In this document: positions 5,670 to 13,544 of the stretch, in pieces
Position numbering within the stretch: the first letter of the stretch is position 1
Layout: every line of letters starts with the position of its first letter
Assembly: GCA_022842245.1 (NCBI GenBank)
Contig: JALHPZ010000047.1
Span: 1 to 34,336 of the forward strand
Length of the DNA stretch: 34,336 nt
Direction of reading: 5' to 3'
Source: Gemmataceae bacterium
GTDB lineage: Bacteria > Planctomycetota > Planctomycetia > Gemmatales > Gemmataceae
Program-made: the position numbers and the translations under genes
The notes under the pieces: model-generated
Database searches by the model: none
What the model saw: the letters and a program-made list of their open reading frames with translations, nothing else
Told to the model about the DNA's origin: nothing

Positions 5670-6902
5670 ATGCCGAACCCCGCCCTCGCCATCGAGACCG
5701 TCGTCCTCGAAGGGCACATCGTCGATTCGCTGCTGCTTCCGAAGGTGTTGGACGCCATCCTCGCGCGCGGGGGGCGGTATCACATCGCGGAGTTGAAGTT
5801 CGGCGAGCGGCAAGACGATCCAAGCCGCGCGACGATCGAGATCCGCGCCGATTCGGTCGAGGCACTTGAGGCGATTCTCGCGGAGATCCACGCGCACGGC
5901 GCGGTGCCGGCGAACGCGAAGGATTGCGAGACCGCACCCGCGGATGTTTCTGGCGCGTTCCCGGAAGGTTTTTACTGCTCCACAAACTTTCGCACGCAAG
6001 TGCGCTGCGGCGGCGAGTGGATCGAGGTCGAGGACCAGGAAATGGACTGCGGTATCGTGCTGGATGCGGACGGTAGCAGCGCCCGATGCGTGCCGATGAC
6101 GGAAGTCCGGGCTGGTGACCGGATCGTCGTCGGTCGTGACGGTACGAGGGTCATGCCGCCGGAGGGGGAAGCGAGGCGGCATGGCCTGTTCGAGTTCATG
6201 GCCAGCCCTGTTAGCAGCGAACGGCCCAAGGCGGTCGGTGTGCGCGAGATCGCCACGGCGATGAAAGCGGCACGATCTCGCGGCGAGAAGATCGTGGCCG
6301 TGCTCGGCCCGGCCGTCGTACACACCGGCGGCGGGGAACATGTCGTGCAATTGATCCGCCGGGGTTTCCTCCAAGTGCTCTTTGCGGGGAACGCGCTTGC
6401 CGTTCACGACATGGAGCAGGCGTTCTACGGCACGAGCCTCGGTGTTTCGCTCGATCGCGGCCTGCCGACCGACGAGGGCCACGAACACCATTTGCGCACG
6501 ATCAACACGATCCGCCGACTCGGCGGCATCCGCCAGGCAGTCGAGCGTGGCGTGTTGAAATCGGGAATCATGTACGAGTGTGCGACGCGTGGCGTGCCAA
6601 CAGTGCTTTGCGGCAGCATCCGTGACGATGGGCCGATACCGGACGTCATCACGGACATCCTTGTTGCGCAGTCGGAGATGCGCAAGCACGTACCCGGCAC
6701 CGGGTTCTGCCTGATGGTGGGAACGACGCTTCACAGCATCGCGGTCGGCAACCTGCTGCCGGCATGGGTGAAGGTGGCGTGCGTGGACATCAATCCGGCG
6801 ACGGTGACGAAATTGATGGACCGAGGCAGCACGCAGACGGTCGGCATCGTATCGGATGCCGAGCCGTTCCTGCAATCGCTCGTAGCGGAGTTGGCGAAGT
6901 GA
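5670..6902 (+). CDS. TIGR00300 / LOR-SDH family protein, candidate ornithine cyclodeaminase
   Basis: 410 aa, soluble. AGGAGG lies directly before the ATG. Residues 1-170 form the N-terminal LOR/SDH-type domain (VLEGHIVDSLLLPKVLDAIL, GRYHIAELKFGE, FYCSTNFRTQVRCGGEW). Residues ~190-405 form the nucleotide-binding domain, with VAVLGPAVVHTGGGEH, VLFAGNALAVHDMEQAFYGT, a central GHEHHLRTINTIRRLGG and VACVDINPATVTKL. Members of this family in archaea, and the C-terminal half of cyanobacterial ArgZ/AgrE, convert ornithine to proline and ammonia with bound NAD. This protein lacks the arginine dihydrolase half, so the substrate would be free ornithine. Family call firm; reaction inferred. Confidence 0.85.
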   Translation: MPNPALAIETVVLEGHIVDSLLLPKVLDAILARGGRYHIAELKFGERQDDPSRATIEIRADSVEALEAILAEIHAHGAVPANAKDCETAPADVSGAFPEGFYCSTNFRTQVRCGGEWIEVEDQEMDCGIVLDADGSSARCVPMTEVRAGDRIVVGRDGTRVMPPEGEARRHGLFEFMASPVSSERPKAVGVREIATAMKAARSRGEKIVAVLGPAVVHTGGGEHVVQLIRRGFLQVLFAGNALAVHDMEQAFYGTSLGVSLDRGLPTDEGHEHHLRTINTIRRLGGIRQAVERGVLKSGIMYECATRGVPTVLCGSIRDDGPIPDVITDILVAQSEMRKHVPGTGFCLMVGTTLHSIAVGNLLPAWVKVACVDINPATVTKLMDRGSTQTVGIVSDAEPFLQSLVAELAK

Positions 6903-6912
6903 TTGTCCGGAC

Positions 6913-7143
6913 TCAGGCCTTCTTTTTAGCCGGGGACTTCTTTTTCTCGGCCTTGGGAGCGGCCGTCGCGGCATCGCCGGCGGGTTTCAGACTTGCTTCC
7001 GTCCAGAATGGGCTGAGGCGCTTGATCTTGTAGACGATCTTCTCGCGCGCTTCGCCCGTCGATGTTTCCAGCTTCTTCTTCAGCTTGCGCATCTTGTCCT
7101 TGCGCTTGTATCGGCGGTCCAGTTCGATTCGTCGCTCGACCAT
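6913..7143 (-). CDS. DUF6800 family small basic protein
   Basis: 76 aa, starting MVERRIELDRRYKRKDKMRK, with a helical Lys/Arg-rich body, EKIVYKIKRLSPFWTE near the middle, and an Ala/Lys tail ending KKKSPAKKKA. The body matches DUF6800, a small planctomycete family with the same MVERR start and RLSP-W motif. The basic helices and lysine tail suggest RNA or ribosome contact, but no function is known. It is convergent with the TIGR00300 gene, with stops 10 bp apart. An upstream GGAG-type motif (GGGAGTTCCGCG before the ATG) supports the start. Confidence 0.75.
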   Translation of the reverse strand: MVERRIELDRRYKRKDKMRKLKKKLETSTGEAREKIVYKIKRLSPFWTEASLKPAGDAATAAPKAEKKKSPAKKKA

Positions 7144-7277
7144 CGCGGAACTCCCGTCGCACGTTTCGGAAACCGTAGACCGGTTACCATACGCCCCGGC
7201 CCCGTTTCGACAAGCACGATCGCCGTCCGCGTGCTAGTGTTGATTTGGTTTCACCGCCATAATCCCGCCAGACCGCC

Positions 7278-8255
7278 ATGACCTCGGACATCGTCGAACT
7301 CGTTCCCGTCGAAGTGACCGCGAGCCTGCAAGCGGACTTCGACGACTGGGGTTGCACGGTGCACTTCGGCCAAGACGTGCCCGCATTCCTGTGCGGACGC
7401 GCGCCGGACCGGATCGCGGACTGGCGGCGCGCGACGCGCGACGGGTCTCCCCTTGGCCGTATCCTGTACGGTGAATGCCTTGCCGAAGGCGTCGAGACCG
7501 ATCGCAACGCCGCGGCGGCCTTTGAACTGTACCACTCCGTCGCCCGCGAAGACTATCTCGAAGGCATGTGGCTGACGGGCGAGTGCCTGCTTGACGGCGC
7601 GGGTACGCCGCGCGATCGCAAGGCAGCCCTGCAGTGGTTCGAGAAAGCCGCCGGCGGCGAGTTCGCCCCGGCCGAGTATTCTCTCGGGCTGATGCACCTC
7701 GACGGCACCGTCGTGCGGCCGGATGCTCTCACCGCCGCCGAATGGTTCCTCAAGGCCGCGAACCGCGGATACGTGCCAGCACAGACCAAACTTGGCAAAA
7801 TGCTCCTCCGTGGCGAAAAGCTCAAACAGGACGTCGCCTTCGGCCTCGAACTCCTGGAGCGTGCCGCCAAGCGGGGCTACGCTAAAGCACAACTCGCGCT
7901 CGGGGCGTGGTACTACGAACCGCTCGTCGGCCCACCGAACCCGCGCGAATCGCTCCGTTGGTACCGCGAGGGCGCGAAGAACGGCTGTGGCGATTCCATG
8001 TTCCGCATCGGCCTCATGAACGAGAACGCCATCGGCATGATGCGGGACGAGCGCGAAGCGGCCGAGTGGTACGTCCGGGCCGCCGCTGCCGGGCACGTCG
8101 AGGCCGCGTTTCGCGTCGGCAAATTCTACTTTGGCGGGATCGTGTTGCCGTTCGATCCGCCCGAAGGGCTGCGCTGGTTGAAGTTCGCGGCGTTGAAGGG
8201 CCACGCCGAAGCCGCCCGCGAATGGGAGCGCCGCACCGCGCCGAAGGACGACTGA
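7278..8255 (+). CDS. Sel1-like repeat protein
   Basis: 325 aa with no signal peptide. After a ~50-residue N-terminal lead, seven Sel1-type TPR-like repeats of about 36 residues run from residue ~57 to 315. Each shows A/G-x-x-x-LG-x-x-x at the first helix and AAEWFLKAA-type second helices, for example ALQWFEKAAGGEF, AAEWFLKAANRGY, AAEWYVRAAAAGH and LRWLKFAALKGH. The repeats form a right-handed superhelix for protein-protein contact. The N-terminal region (VELVPVEVTASLQADFDDWG) is unrecognised. It stands alone between a convergent gene and a terminator-like hairpin, so the partner cannot be deduced. Confidence 0.9.
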   Translation: MTSDIVELVPVEVTASLQADFDDWGCTVHFGQDVPAFLCGRAPDRIADWRRATRDGSPLGRILYGECLAEGVETDRNAAAAFELYHSVAREDYLEGMWLTGECLLDGAGTPRDRKAALQWFEKAAGGEFAPAEYSLGLMHLDGTVVRPDALTAAEWFLKAANRGYVPAQTKLGKMLLRGEKLKQDVAFGLELLERAAKRGYAKAQLALGAWYYEPLVGPPNPRESLRWYREGAKNGCGDSMFRIGLMNENAIGMMRDEREAAEWYVRAAAAGHVEAAFRVGKFYFGGIVLPFDPPEGLRWLKFAALKGHAEAAREWERRTAPKDD

Positions 8256-8267
8256 TTTCCGCAGGCC

Positions 8268-8284
8268 GATCTCTGGGAGAGATC
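8268..8284 (+). terminator. Small perfect hairpin after the Sel1 gene
   Basis: GATCTCT-GGG-AGAGATC is a perfect 7-bp stem, 12 bp after the stop codon. No U-rich tail follows, so it may be a weak terminator or an RNA-end stabiliser rather than a classical intrinsic terminator. Confidence 0.35.
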
Positions 8285-8321
8285 CGACAATACCATCGCA
8301 ATCCATCAACTCCTTTCGCGG

Positions 8322-9476
8322 ATGGTCGCCATGCGTCGGTGTCTCGTGCTCGTCATGGTGTTCGTTCCGCTGGTTGCCGGTGCCGTCGAGCCGCCGCCGG
8401 GCGTGACGATCGCGCACTCGCCGGCGAAGTCGAAGCAATACATCGGCTCGCCCTCGATTGCGGTGCTGCCGAACGGCGAATATGTCGCCTCGCACGACCT
8501 CTTCATGGCGGGAGACAACGGCGACCGGACGCACGTCTACGCTTCGAACGACAAAGGGAAGACCTGGGCGCACCGCGCCGAAATCGTCGGACAATGGTGG
8601 GGGACGCTATTCGTACACAAGGGCGACCCGTACCTGATGGGCGTGTCGAAGGCGCGCGGGTTCTGCATCCTCCGTAAGTCGACCGACGGCGGCAAGTCCT
8701 GGACCGAGCCGAAGGACGCAAAGTCCGGGCTGCTGCACGCCGACGGCATGTACCACTGCGCCCCGGTGCCCGTCCTCGTCCACGGCGGCCGCCTCTGGCG
8801 GGCCATGGAGGAGGCGAACCCGACCAACGGCGGCAAAGGCTGGGATCGCAAGTTCCGCAGCATGATGATGTCCGCGTCTGTCGATGCCGACCTGCTGGAC
8901 GCGAAGAGTTGGACGACGACGAACAAACTCGCGGCCGACTACGGCTGGTTCAACGGCAAGTTCGGCGGCTGGCTGGAAGGGAACGCCGTGGCGACTCCGT
9001 CGGGCGAAGTCGTGAACGTTCTGCGCGTCCAGCAACCGAACTATCCCGAGAAGGCCGCGATGGTGCGGATCTCGGCCGATGGCAAGACCGCGAGCTTTGA
9101 CCCTGACAAGGATTTCCTCGATTTCCCCGGCGGTGGGAAGAAGTTCACGATCCGCTACGACTCGGCCTCGAAGAAGTACTGGACGCTCGCCAACTTCGTC
9201 CCGAAGGAGTTCGAGGGCCCGAATGCCGCCAGCCGGCGGAATACACTCTCGCTGGTTTCTTCTAGCGACCTACAAACGTGGAACGTGAATCGGACGATCC
9301 TTCAACACCCGGACGTGAAGGCGCACGGCTTCCAATACTGCGACTGGCTCTTCGATGGCGACGACCTGCTTGCCGTCGTCCGCACCGCGTCCGACGAACC
9401 CGACGGCACGCCCGCGCACAACGCCCACGACGCGAATTTCCTCACGTTTCACCGCGTGGCGGGGTTCCGAAAATGA
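8322..9476 (+). CDS. Secreted sialidase-like (BNR/Asp-box) protein
   Basis: 384 aa, or 381 from the ATG at 8331, which gives a cleaner signal peptide (MRRCLVLVMVFVPLVAGAVE). Two Asp-box motifs are clear: SNDKGKTWAH near residue 72 and STDGGKSWTEP near residue 125. A sialidase-type six-bladed propeller is expected; other landmarks are SPSIAVLPNGEYVASHD and RKSTDGG. Typical exo-sialidases carry an arginine triad and a Tyr/Glu pair; I cannot place these confidently, so glycosidase activity is not claimed. It precedes a DUF1501 gene and a PPC-domain gene, all exported, suggesting a common surface function. No clear Shine-Dalgarno is seen. Confidence 0.8.
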   Translation: MVAMRRCLVLVMVFVPLVAGAVEPPPGVTIAHSPAKSKQYIGSPSIAVLPNGEYVASHDLFMAGDNGDRTHVYASNDKGKTWAHRAEIVGQWWGTLFVHKGDPYLMGVSKARGFCILRKSTDGGKSWTEPKDAKSGLLHADGMYHCAPVPVLVHGGRLWRAMEEANPTNGGKGWDRKFRSMMMSASVDADLLDAKSWTTTNKLAADYGWFNGKFGGWLEGNAVATPSGEVVNVLRVQQPNYPEKAAMVRISADGKTASFDPDKDFLDFPGGGKKFTIRYDSASKKYWTLANFVPKEFEGPNAASRRNTLSLVSSSDLQTWNVNRTILQHPDVKAHGFQYCDWLFDGDDLLAVVRTASDEPDGTPAHNAHDANFLTFHRVAGFRK

Positions 9477-9560
9477 AGTCTTCCATCCCGATCGACAATC
9501 GATGATAATGGCATCACCAGCCAGACATCGACCGCCCGCACATTCGACAGGTAAGGACCG

Positions 9561-10850
9561 ATGATCGATATCGCCCTCGGCCAATCCCGACGGAGCTTTC
9601 TCCGCGTCGGCGCGGTCGCCGGACTTTCACTTGGCGCTTTGCTCCGCACGGAAGCGGCGACGAAGAGGAAGGGGGCCCGCGCGAAGTCCGTCGTCCTCGT
9701 CTTCCTCGGAGGCGGCCTCTCGCACCACGACAGCTTCGACCTCAAACCCGAAGCTCCGGAGGAGATTCGCGGAAAGTACAAGCCGATCGGTACCGTCGTG
9801 CCCGGCCTTCAGATCGGCGAGCGGCTGCCGATGATGGCGAAGGCGATGGACAAGATCGCGCTCGTCCGGTCCGGTTCGCACACGAACGACCACCACGAGA
9901 CGGCCACGAACTGGGTCCTCTCCGGCCGCTTCGGCACGCCCTTCGGCGATTACCCCGCCATCGGCGCGGTCGCCGCGCACGATTTCGGATTCAGCGGAAC
10001 CTTGCCGCCCTACGTCGCCGTGCCGCGCAACCCGTCCTTTACCTGGGAACTCGGCAAAAGCGCGTTCCTCGGCGGCCGATACGAATCGTTCAAGGCCGGC
10101 GACCCAAACGCGGCGAACTACAAGGTCGAGGACGTCTCGCCGCCGGCGTCGCTCACAAAGCGGCAGATCGAGCGCCGTGAGACGCTCCTGAAAGCAGTCG
10201 ACGGCCTTGCCGCCAAGGTGCAGGGGAACGACCAGATCGCGACCTACGACGAGTTCCACCAGCGCGCCGCCGCGATGCTGCTCTCGCCGGAGGCGAAAAA
10301 AGCGTTCGACATCGGCGCCGAGCCCGAAAAGCTCCGCGACCGCTACGGCCGCACGACGGCAGGGCAATCGCTCCTGCTCGCCCGCCGGCTCGTCGAGGCG
10401 GGCGTCCGCTTCGTCACCGTCAATTACGCCGGGTGGGATGACCACGGCAAGATCTTTGAAGGACTGGACAAAAAGTTGCCCGAGTTCGACCGCGGCATAT
10501 CAGCCCTCGTCGAGGACAGCACCGCCCGCGGCACGATCGAGGACACACTGTTCGTGGTCATGGGCGAGTTCGGCCGCACGCCGAAGATCAACAAGGACGC
10601 CGGGCGCGACCACTGGGGTCAGGCCGCGTCGATGCTCTGGTGGGGCGCGGGCGTGAAGCCCGGCTTCTTGCTAGGCAAGACCGACAAGCACGGTGCCTTC
10701 GCCACCCAGCGACCCGTCTCGCCGGCGGACGTGGCTTACACCATCCTCGATTCCCTCGGCATCGACCCCCGCAAGCAACTCGTCGCCCCCGACGGCCGCC
10801 CCATCGAAGTCCTCGACAGCGGCGAATCCGTGAAGGAGCTCTTCGTTTGA
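9561..10850 (+). CDS. DUF1501 family exported protein (Tat signal)
   Basis: 429 aa. The N-terminus has a twin-arginine signal, QSRRSFLRVGAVAGLSLGAL (about residues 8-27). DUF1501 landmarks follow: VVLVFLGGGLSHHDSFDLKP in the first strand, RSGSHTNDHHETATNW, a NYAGWDDHG near residue 290, VVMGEFGRTPKINKDAGRDHWG, and a C-terminal VSPADVAYTILDSLGID. DUF1501 belongs to the alkaline phosphatase/sulfatase superfamily; the Asp, His and Glu residues in these segments are likely metal ligands, but no substrate is known. In planctomycetes these genes usually pair with cytochrome-type PSCyt proteins; here the partners are a sialidase-like and a PPC gene. Confidence 0.92.
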   Translation: MIDIALGQSRRSFLRVGAVAGLSLGALLRTEAATKRKGARAKSVVLVFLGGGLSHHDSFDLKPEAPEEIRGKYKPIGTVVPGLQIGERLPMMAKAMDKIALVRSGSHTNDHHETATNWVLSGRFGTPFGDYPAIGAVAAHDFGFSGTLPPYVAVPRNPSFTWELGKSAFLGGRYESFKAGDPNAANYKVEDVSPPASLTKRQIERRETLLKAVDGLAAKVQGNDQIATYDEFHQRAAAMLLSPEAKKAFDIGAEPEKLRDRYGRTTAGQSLLLARRLVEAGVRFVTVNYAGWDDHGKIFEGLDKKLPEFDRGISALVEDSTARGTIEDTLFVVMGEFGRTPKINKDAGRDHWGQAASMLWWGAGVKPGFLLGKTDKHGAFATQRPVSPADVAYTILDSLGIDPRKQLVAPDGRPIEVLDSGESVKELFV

Positions 10851-10859
10851 GAATTGATT

Positions 10860-10950
10860 GGCCACAGATGAACACAGAAATCACAGATCGGAAAAAGACA
10901 AGATTTCATTTCTTGGTTCTGATCAGTGTTTTCTGTGTTCATCTGTGGCT
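10860..10950. repeat. Palindromic repeat element (CACAGATGAACACAG type)
   Basis: Left arm 10860-10889 (GGCCACAGATGAACACAGAA then ATCACAGATC) and right arm 10921-10950 are reverse complements at 27 of 30 positions, including 20 consecutive matches. The 31-bp middle is A/T-rich. Sequences of this kind, with CACAGATGAACACAG at both ends, recur as dispersed repeats in many environmental genomes. The element overlaps the start of the PPC gene: it contributes the start codon and codons 1-27. Confidence 0.75.
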
Positions 10951-11668
10951 CACCTCTTCTTCCGCCCAAGACAAGAAGAAGGCTCCAGTGCCGAAGCTCA
11001 CGGTCGCGATGCCGCTTGTCGTCGAGCCGGGGAAGAAGACGAAGGTCGTCGTTCGCGGGGTCAACATCGACGGCTTGATGGAACTGCGTGTCCACGAACC
11101 AAAGTCGAAGGGTGCGATCGCCGGGAAGCCGAAGAAGGTCGGGCTGCCCAACAACTACCCGCTCGACCGCGTGGGCGATTCCGAGATCGAGATCGAGCTG
11201 GACGTGGCGAAGGACGCGCCCGGCGGGACACTCGCGTTCAGTGTCGTCGGCCCCGGCGGCGAGTCGAACGCGATCAAGGTGGCGCTCGCCGACGAGACGC
11301 CGCGGACGGCGGAGAAGGAGCCGAACGACGGCCTCGACAAGCCGCAGTCGATCACACTACCCGCCGCCGTCGAGGGAAAGATCGACCGCGAGCGCGACAC
11401 CGATGTGTATTCCTTCGTCGGCAAGAAAGGGGAACGTGTTTCCATCGACTTGCTGGCCGCGCGGCTTGGCTCCCCGGCCGACCTGCACCTGACCTTGTTC
11501 GACTCCGAAAAGAACATCCTCGACACCTGCGACGACGCGAACGGCTCCGCCGATCCATCCCTGACCGTGACGCTGCCAAAGGACGGCACGTATTTCCTTT
11601 CGTTGATCGAATCGAACGACCTGGGCGGTGCGATGTTCCCGTATCGGATGCTTGTGATCAAGAAGTAG
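10868..11668 (+). CDS. Secreted PPC-domain protein whose signal peptide is encoded by a repeat
   Basis: 266 aa from the ATG at 10868, the only start that gives an export signal. Residues 1-33 form the signal (charged start, then FHFLVLISVFCVHLWL, then SSSA before Gln). Residues ~42-135 look like an Ig/IPT-type beta domain (PLVVEPGKKTKVVVRGVNID). Residues ~150-262 are a PPC domain, with EKEPNDGLDKPQSI, DTDVYSFVGKKGE, DLHLTLFDSEK and GTYFLSLIESNDLGG. PPC domains are beta-sandwiches of secreted proteins, often linked to peptidases; here there is no catalytic domain. The ribosome binding site is not evident. It follows the DUF1501 stop by 17 bp, and a cluster of hairpin repeats lies after its stop. 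Confidence 0.85.
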   Translation: MNTEITDRKKTRFHFLVLISVFCVHLWLTSSSAQDKKKAPVPKLTVAMPLVVEPGKKTKVVVRGVNIDGLMELRVHEPKSKGAIAGKPKKVGLPNNYPLDRVGDSEIEIELDVAKDAPGGTLAFSVVGPGGESNAIKVALADETPRTAEKEPNDGLDKPQSITLPAAVEGKIDRERDTDVYSFVGKKGERVSIDLLAARLGSPADLHLTLFDSEKNILDTCDDANGSADPSLTVTLPKDGTYFLSLIESNDLGGAMFPYRMLVIKK

Positions 11669-11697
11669 TTCGGCTGAGCATCTCGGATCGATTAGAG

Positions 11698-11868
11698 TCG
11701 GGAACTCGTTCCGCGAGTTCCCCCAGTACCTCTTGTGAAATCCCGAGTACTCTTTGTCTTGCGACAGGCCCACGGGGAACTCGCGGAGCGAGTTCCCGAC
11801 ACTCGAACCGTATCGTGATGGTATCCAGTTTCAAATCGGCCCACGGGGAACTCGCGGAGCGAGTTACC
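11698..11868. repeat. Three copies of a REP-like palindrome (GGAACTCGC...GCGAGTTCC)
   Basis: Copies 2 (about 11769-11800) and 3 (about 11838-11869) are direct repeats. They share GGCCCACGGGGAACTCGCGG followed by AGCGAGTT and end CCCGAC or ACCGAC. Each forms a perfect or near-perfect 9-bp stem GGAACTCGC / GCGAGTTCC around GGA. Copy 1 (11699-11723) is in the opposite orientation and slightly degenerate. This arrangement is typical of REP/BIME elements and fills the spacer between the PPC gene and the membrane protein gene. Confidence 0.75.
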
Positions 11869-11917
11869 GACTCGGGAAACGCGCGGTTACGCTTGCACGA
11901 ATTCTGACTGACGCGGT

Positions 11918-13507
11918 ATGACATTGCTCATGTCCACGGTCGTCGTGCCCGGAATCCAATCCGCGACCATTGTCGTCGTTCCGCAGGCCAAGTCGTCGCG
12001 TATCGACTGTTGGGCCGCGCGGCTGCTCGGCGGACCACTGACCGTCTGCCTGGCGATCTTCTGCTGCGTCGTCGTCGCCTACTGGCTGCCGGGCCGGCTG
12101 ACCTGGCCGCTCTGGACAGACCATGACGTCTTTGCCGTTCTCGCACAGGGGTGGGACGCCGGGGAACGCCCTTACCGCGACCGGCCGACGACGAACTTCC
12201 CCGGCCCGATCTATCAGGCGTGGGTCTACGGCCAACTCTTCGGCTGGGGCGGCGCGAAACCGATCTACATCTTCGACACGATCCTCATCGTGGGAACGGG
12301 CATTGCCTCCGCCGTCTGGTCGCGAATGCGGCTCGGTTGGTGGCTGCCGGGGGTGTCGGCCGCGGCGATTCTCGTGTCGTACCATGCCACGCTTGATTTC
12401 GCTCACGCCGCCCAGCGGGACGGTCAAGTGTCCGCCCTTACCCTGCTCGCCTTGCTTGCGGTCGCTGGGCGCGAACGACCGCGATGGTCGCTGGTGCTCT
12501 CGGCCGCGCTGGTCGCCTTCGCGCTTGTGAGTCGACCGCAGGTCGTGCTGCTGCTCCCGGCGTTCGCGCCGGCGCTTGGCTGGAACTGGCGAGTCGGACT
12601 CGCGTGGGGATCCCTTGTCGCAGCGTTCGCTGCCCTGCTCTTCCTGCCGGTCATCGCGAATGGTTTGTTCTTCGATTTCCTGAATCAGATGCGTGCCATC
12701 GGCGACGGCGGCATTTACGCCCAAGCGAAAAGCGATTCCCTCGCGATCCACTGGAAGCAACTCTCGACCGGCGGTGCCGCGATCGTCATCTTCGGCGCGC
12801 TCCTTGTACGTCCGAAACTCGCCTGGCCCTTCGTCGCGCTCGCCGGCGCGTGGCTCTATCGCCCTCTCAGCCCCTTCCCGCACGACTACCTCGAACAGCC
12901 TCTGCGCACGATGCTCGCCGTCGCAGCGATGGTGCTGCTCGGTTCGATCCTGAACGGGAACCTCGCGAACAAATGGAAACTCCTCGGTGCCCTCGCACTC
13001 GTCGCTTCGACCATCCACTTTGCTCCACGTTGCTGCGAGTTCACCAACCAACGCAAAGTGTGGCGCGCATTGGATGGGAACATCGAACGCTTCGTGCCGA
13101 GGGGCTACACCAACGCTTCGCTGCCCGGCCTGTGCATCTACCCGTACCACCACGACCGGCAACTGATCGAATATCTGAAACAAACTTCGCCCGACAGGAA
13201 GGTCGCAAACCTGCTCCTGTCACCCGCCGCCGTGAACGGCCCCGCCGGCCGGCGAACACCGCTGCACGCCGAGTCGATGATGTGGATCATCATCGTCGGC
13301 CGTAAGGATACTGATGCCTTTGCGAGGGAACTCGCTCACGCATCTTCCGACTCGCTCGCGGTCTGGCGACCCGCCGAGTGGGTACCCATCCCGGATTGGG
13401 CAATCATTCCCGATACGCTGCGACGGCACTACCGGCATCGAATCAGTTTCGGCGAGATCGAAGTCTGGGAGCGAAAGCCGCACGACGAATCAGCCTCTTC
13501 GCGGTAG
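11918..13507 (+). CDS. Polytopic membrane protein, GT-C glycosyltransferase-like (GT39-type)
   Basis: 529 aa with an N-terminal tail of ~35 residues, then roughly ten hydrophobic segments from residue ~40 to ~365, and a soluble C-terminal domain. The first extracytoplasmic loop carries WTDHDVFAVLAQGWDAGERP (DHD at 68-70). This resembles the acidic first-loop motif of GT-C enzymes such as GT39 and ArnT, which move sugars from polyprenyl-phosphate carriers. The C-terminal part (CIYPYHHDRQLIEYLKQ and later strands) is unrecognised. No Shine-Dalgarno precedes either ATG 11918 or 11930, so the start is uncertain. No sugar pathway genes are adjacent. Specificity unknown. Confidence 0.65.
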   Translation: MTLLMSTVVVPGIQSATIVVVPQAKSSRIDCWAARLLGGPLTVCLAIFCCVVVAYWLPGRLTWPLWTDHDVFAVLAQGWDAGERPYRDRPTTNFPGPIYQAWVYGQLFGWGGAKPIYIFDTILIVGTGIASAVWSRMRLGWWLPGVSAAAILVSYHATLDFAHAAQRDGQVSALTLLALLAVAGRERPRWSLVLSAALVAFALVSRPQVVLLLPAFAPALGWNWRVGLAWGSLVAAFAALLFLPVIANGLFFDFLNQMRAIGDGGIYAQAKSDSLAIHWKQLSTGGAAIVIFGALLVRPKLAWPFVALAGAWLYRPLSPFPHDYLEQPLRTMLAVAAMVLLGSILNGNLANKWKLLGALALVASTIHFAPRCCEFTNQRKVWRALDGNIERFVPRGYTNASLPGLCIYPYHHDRQLIEYLKQTSPDRKVANLLLSPAAVNGPAGRRTPLHAESMMWIIIVGRKDTDAFARELAHASSDSLAVWRPAEWVPIPDWAIIPDTLRRHYRHRISFGEIEVWERKPHDESASSR

Positions 13508-13544
13508 AATCACCGGCAGCCCTCCCCGCCGAGCCTCGCCTTCC

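Noticed and set aside
10640..10867. Upstream extension of the PPC protein from 10640
   Set aside because: It overlaps the DUF1501 gene and gives no signal peptide; the start at 10868 does.
11698..11868. Possible CRISPR array
   Set aside because: The repeats are palindromic, in mixed orientation, with unequal spacing (about 40-70 bp) and no cas genes; they are REP-like.
13314..13544. Upstream extension of the RND protein from an ATG at 13314
   Set aside because: These 77 codons overlap the end of the GT-C-like gene in another frame and have no protein-like character; the ATG at 13545 gives the normal RND N-terminus.
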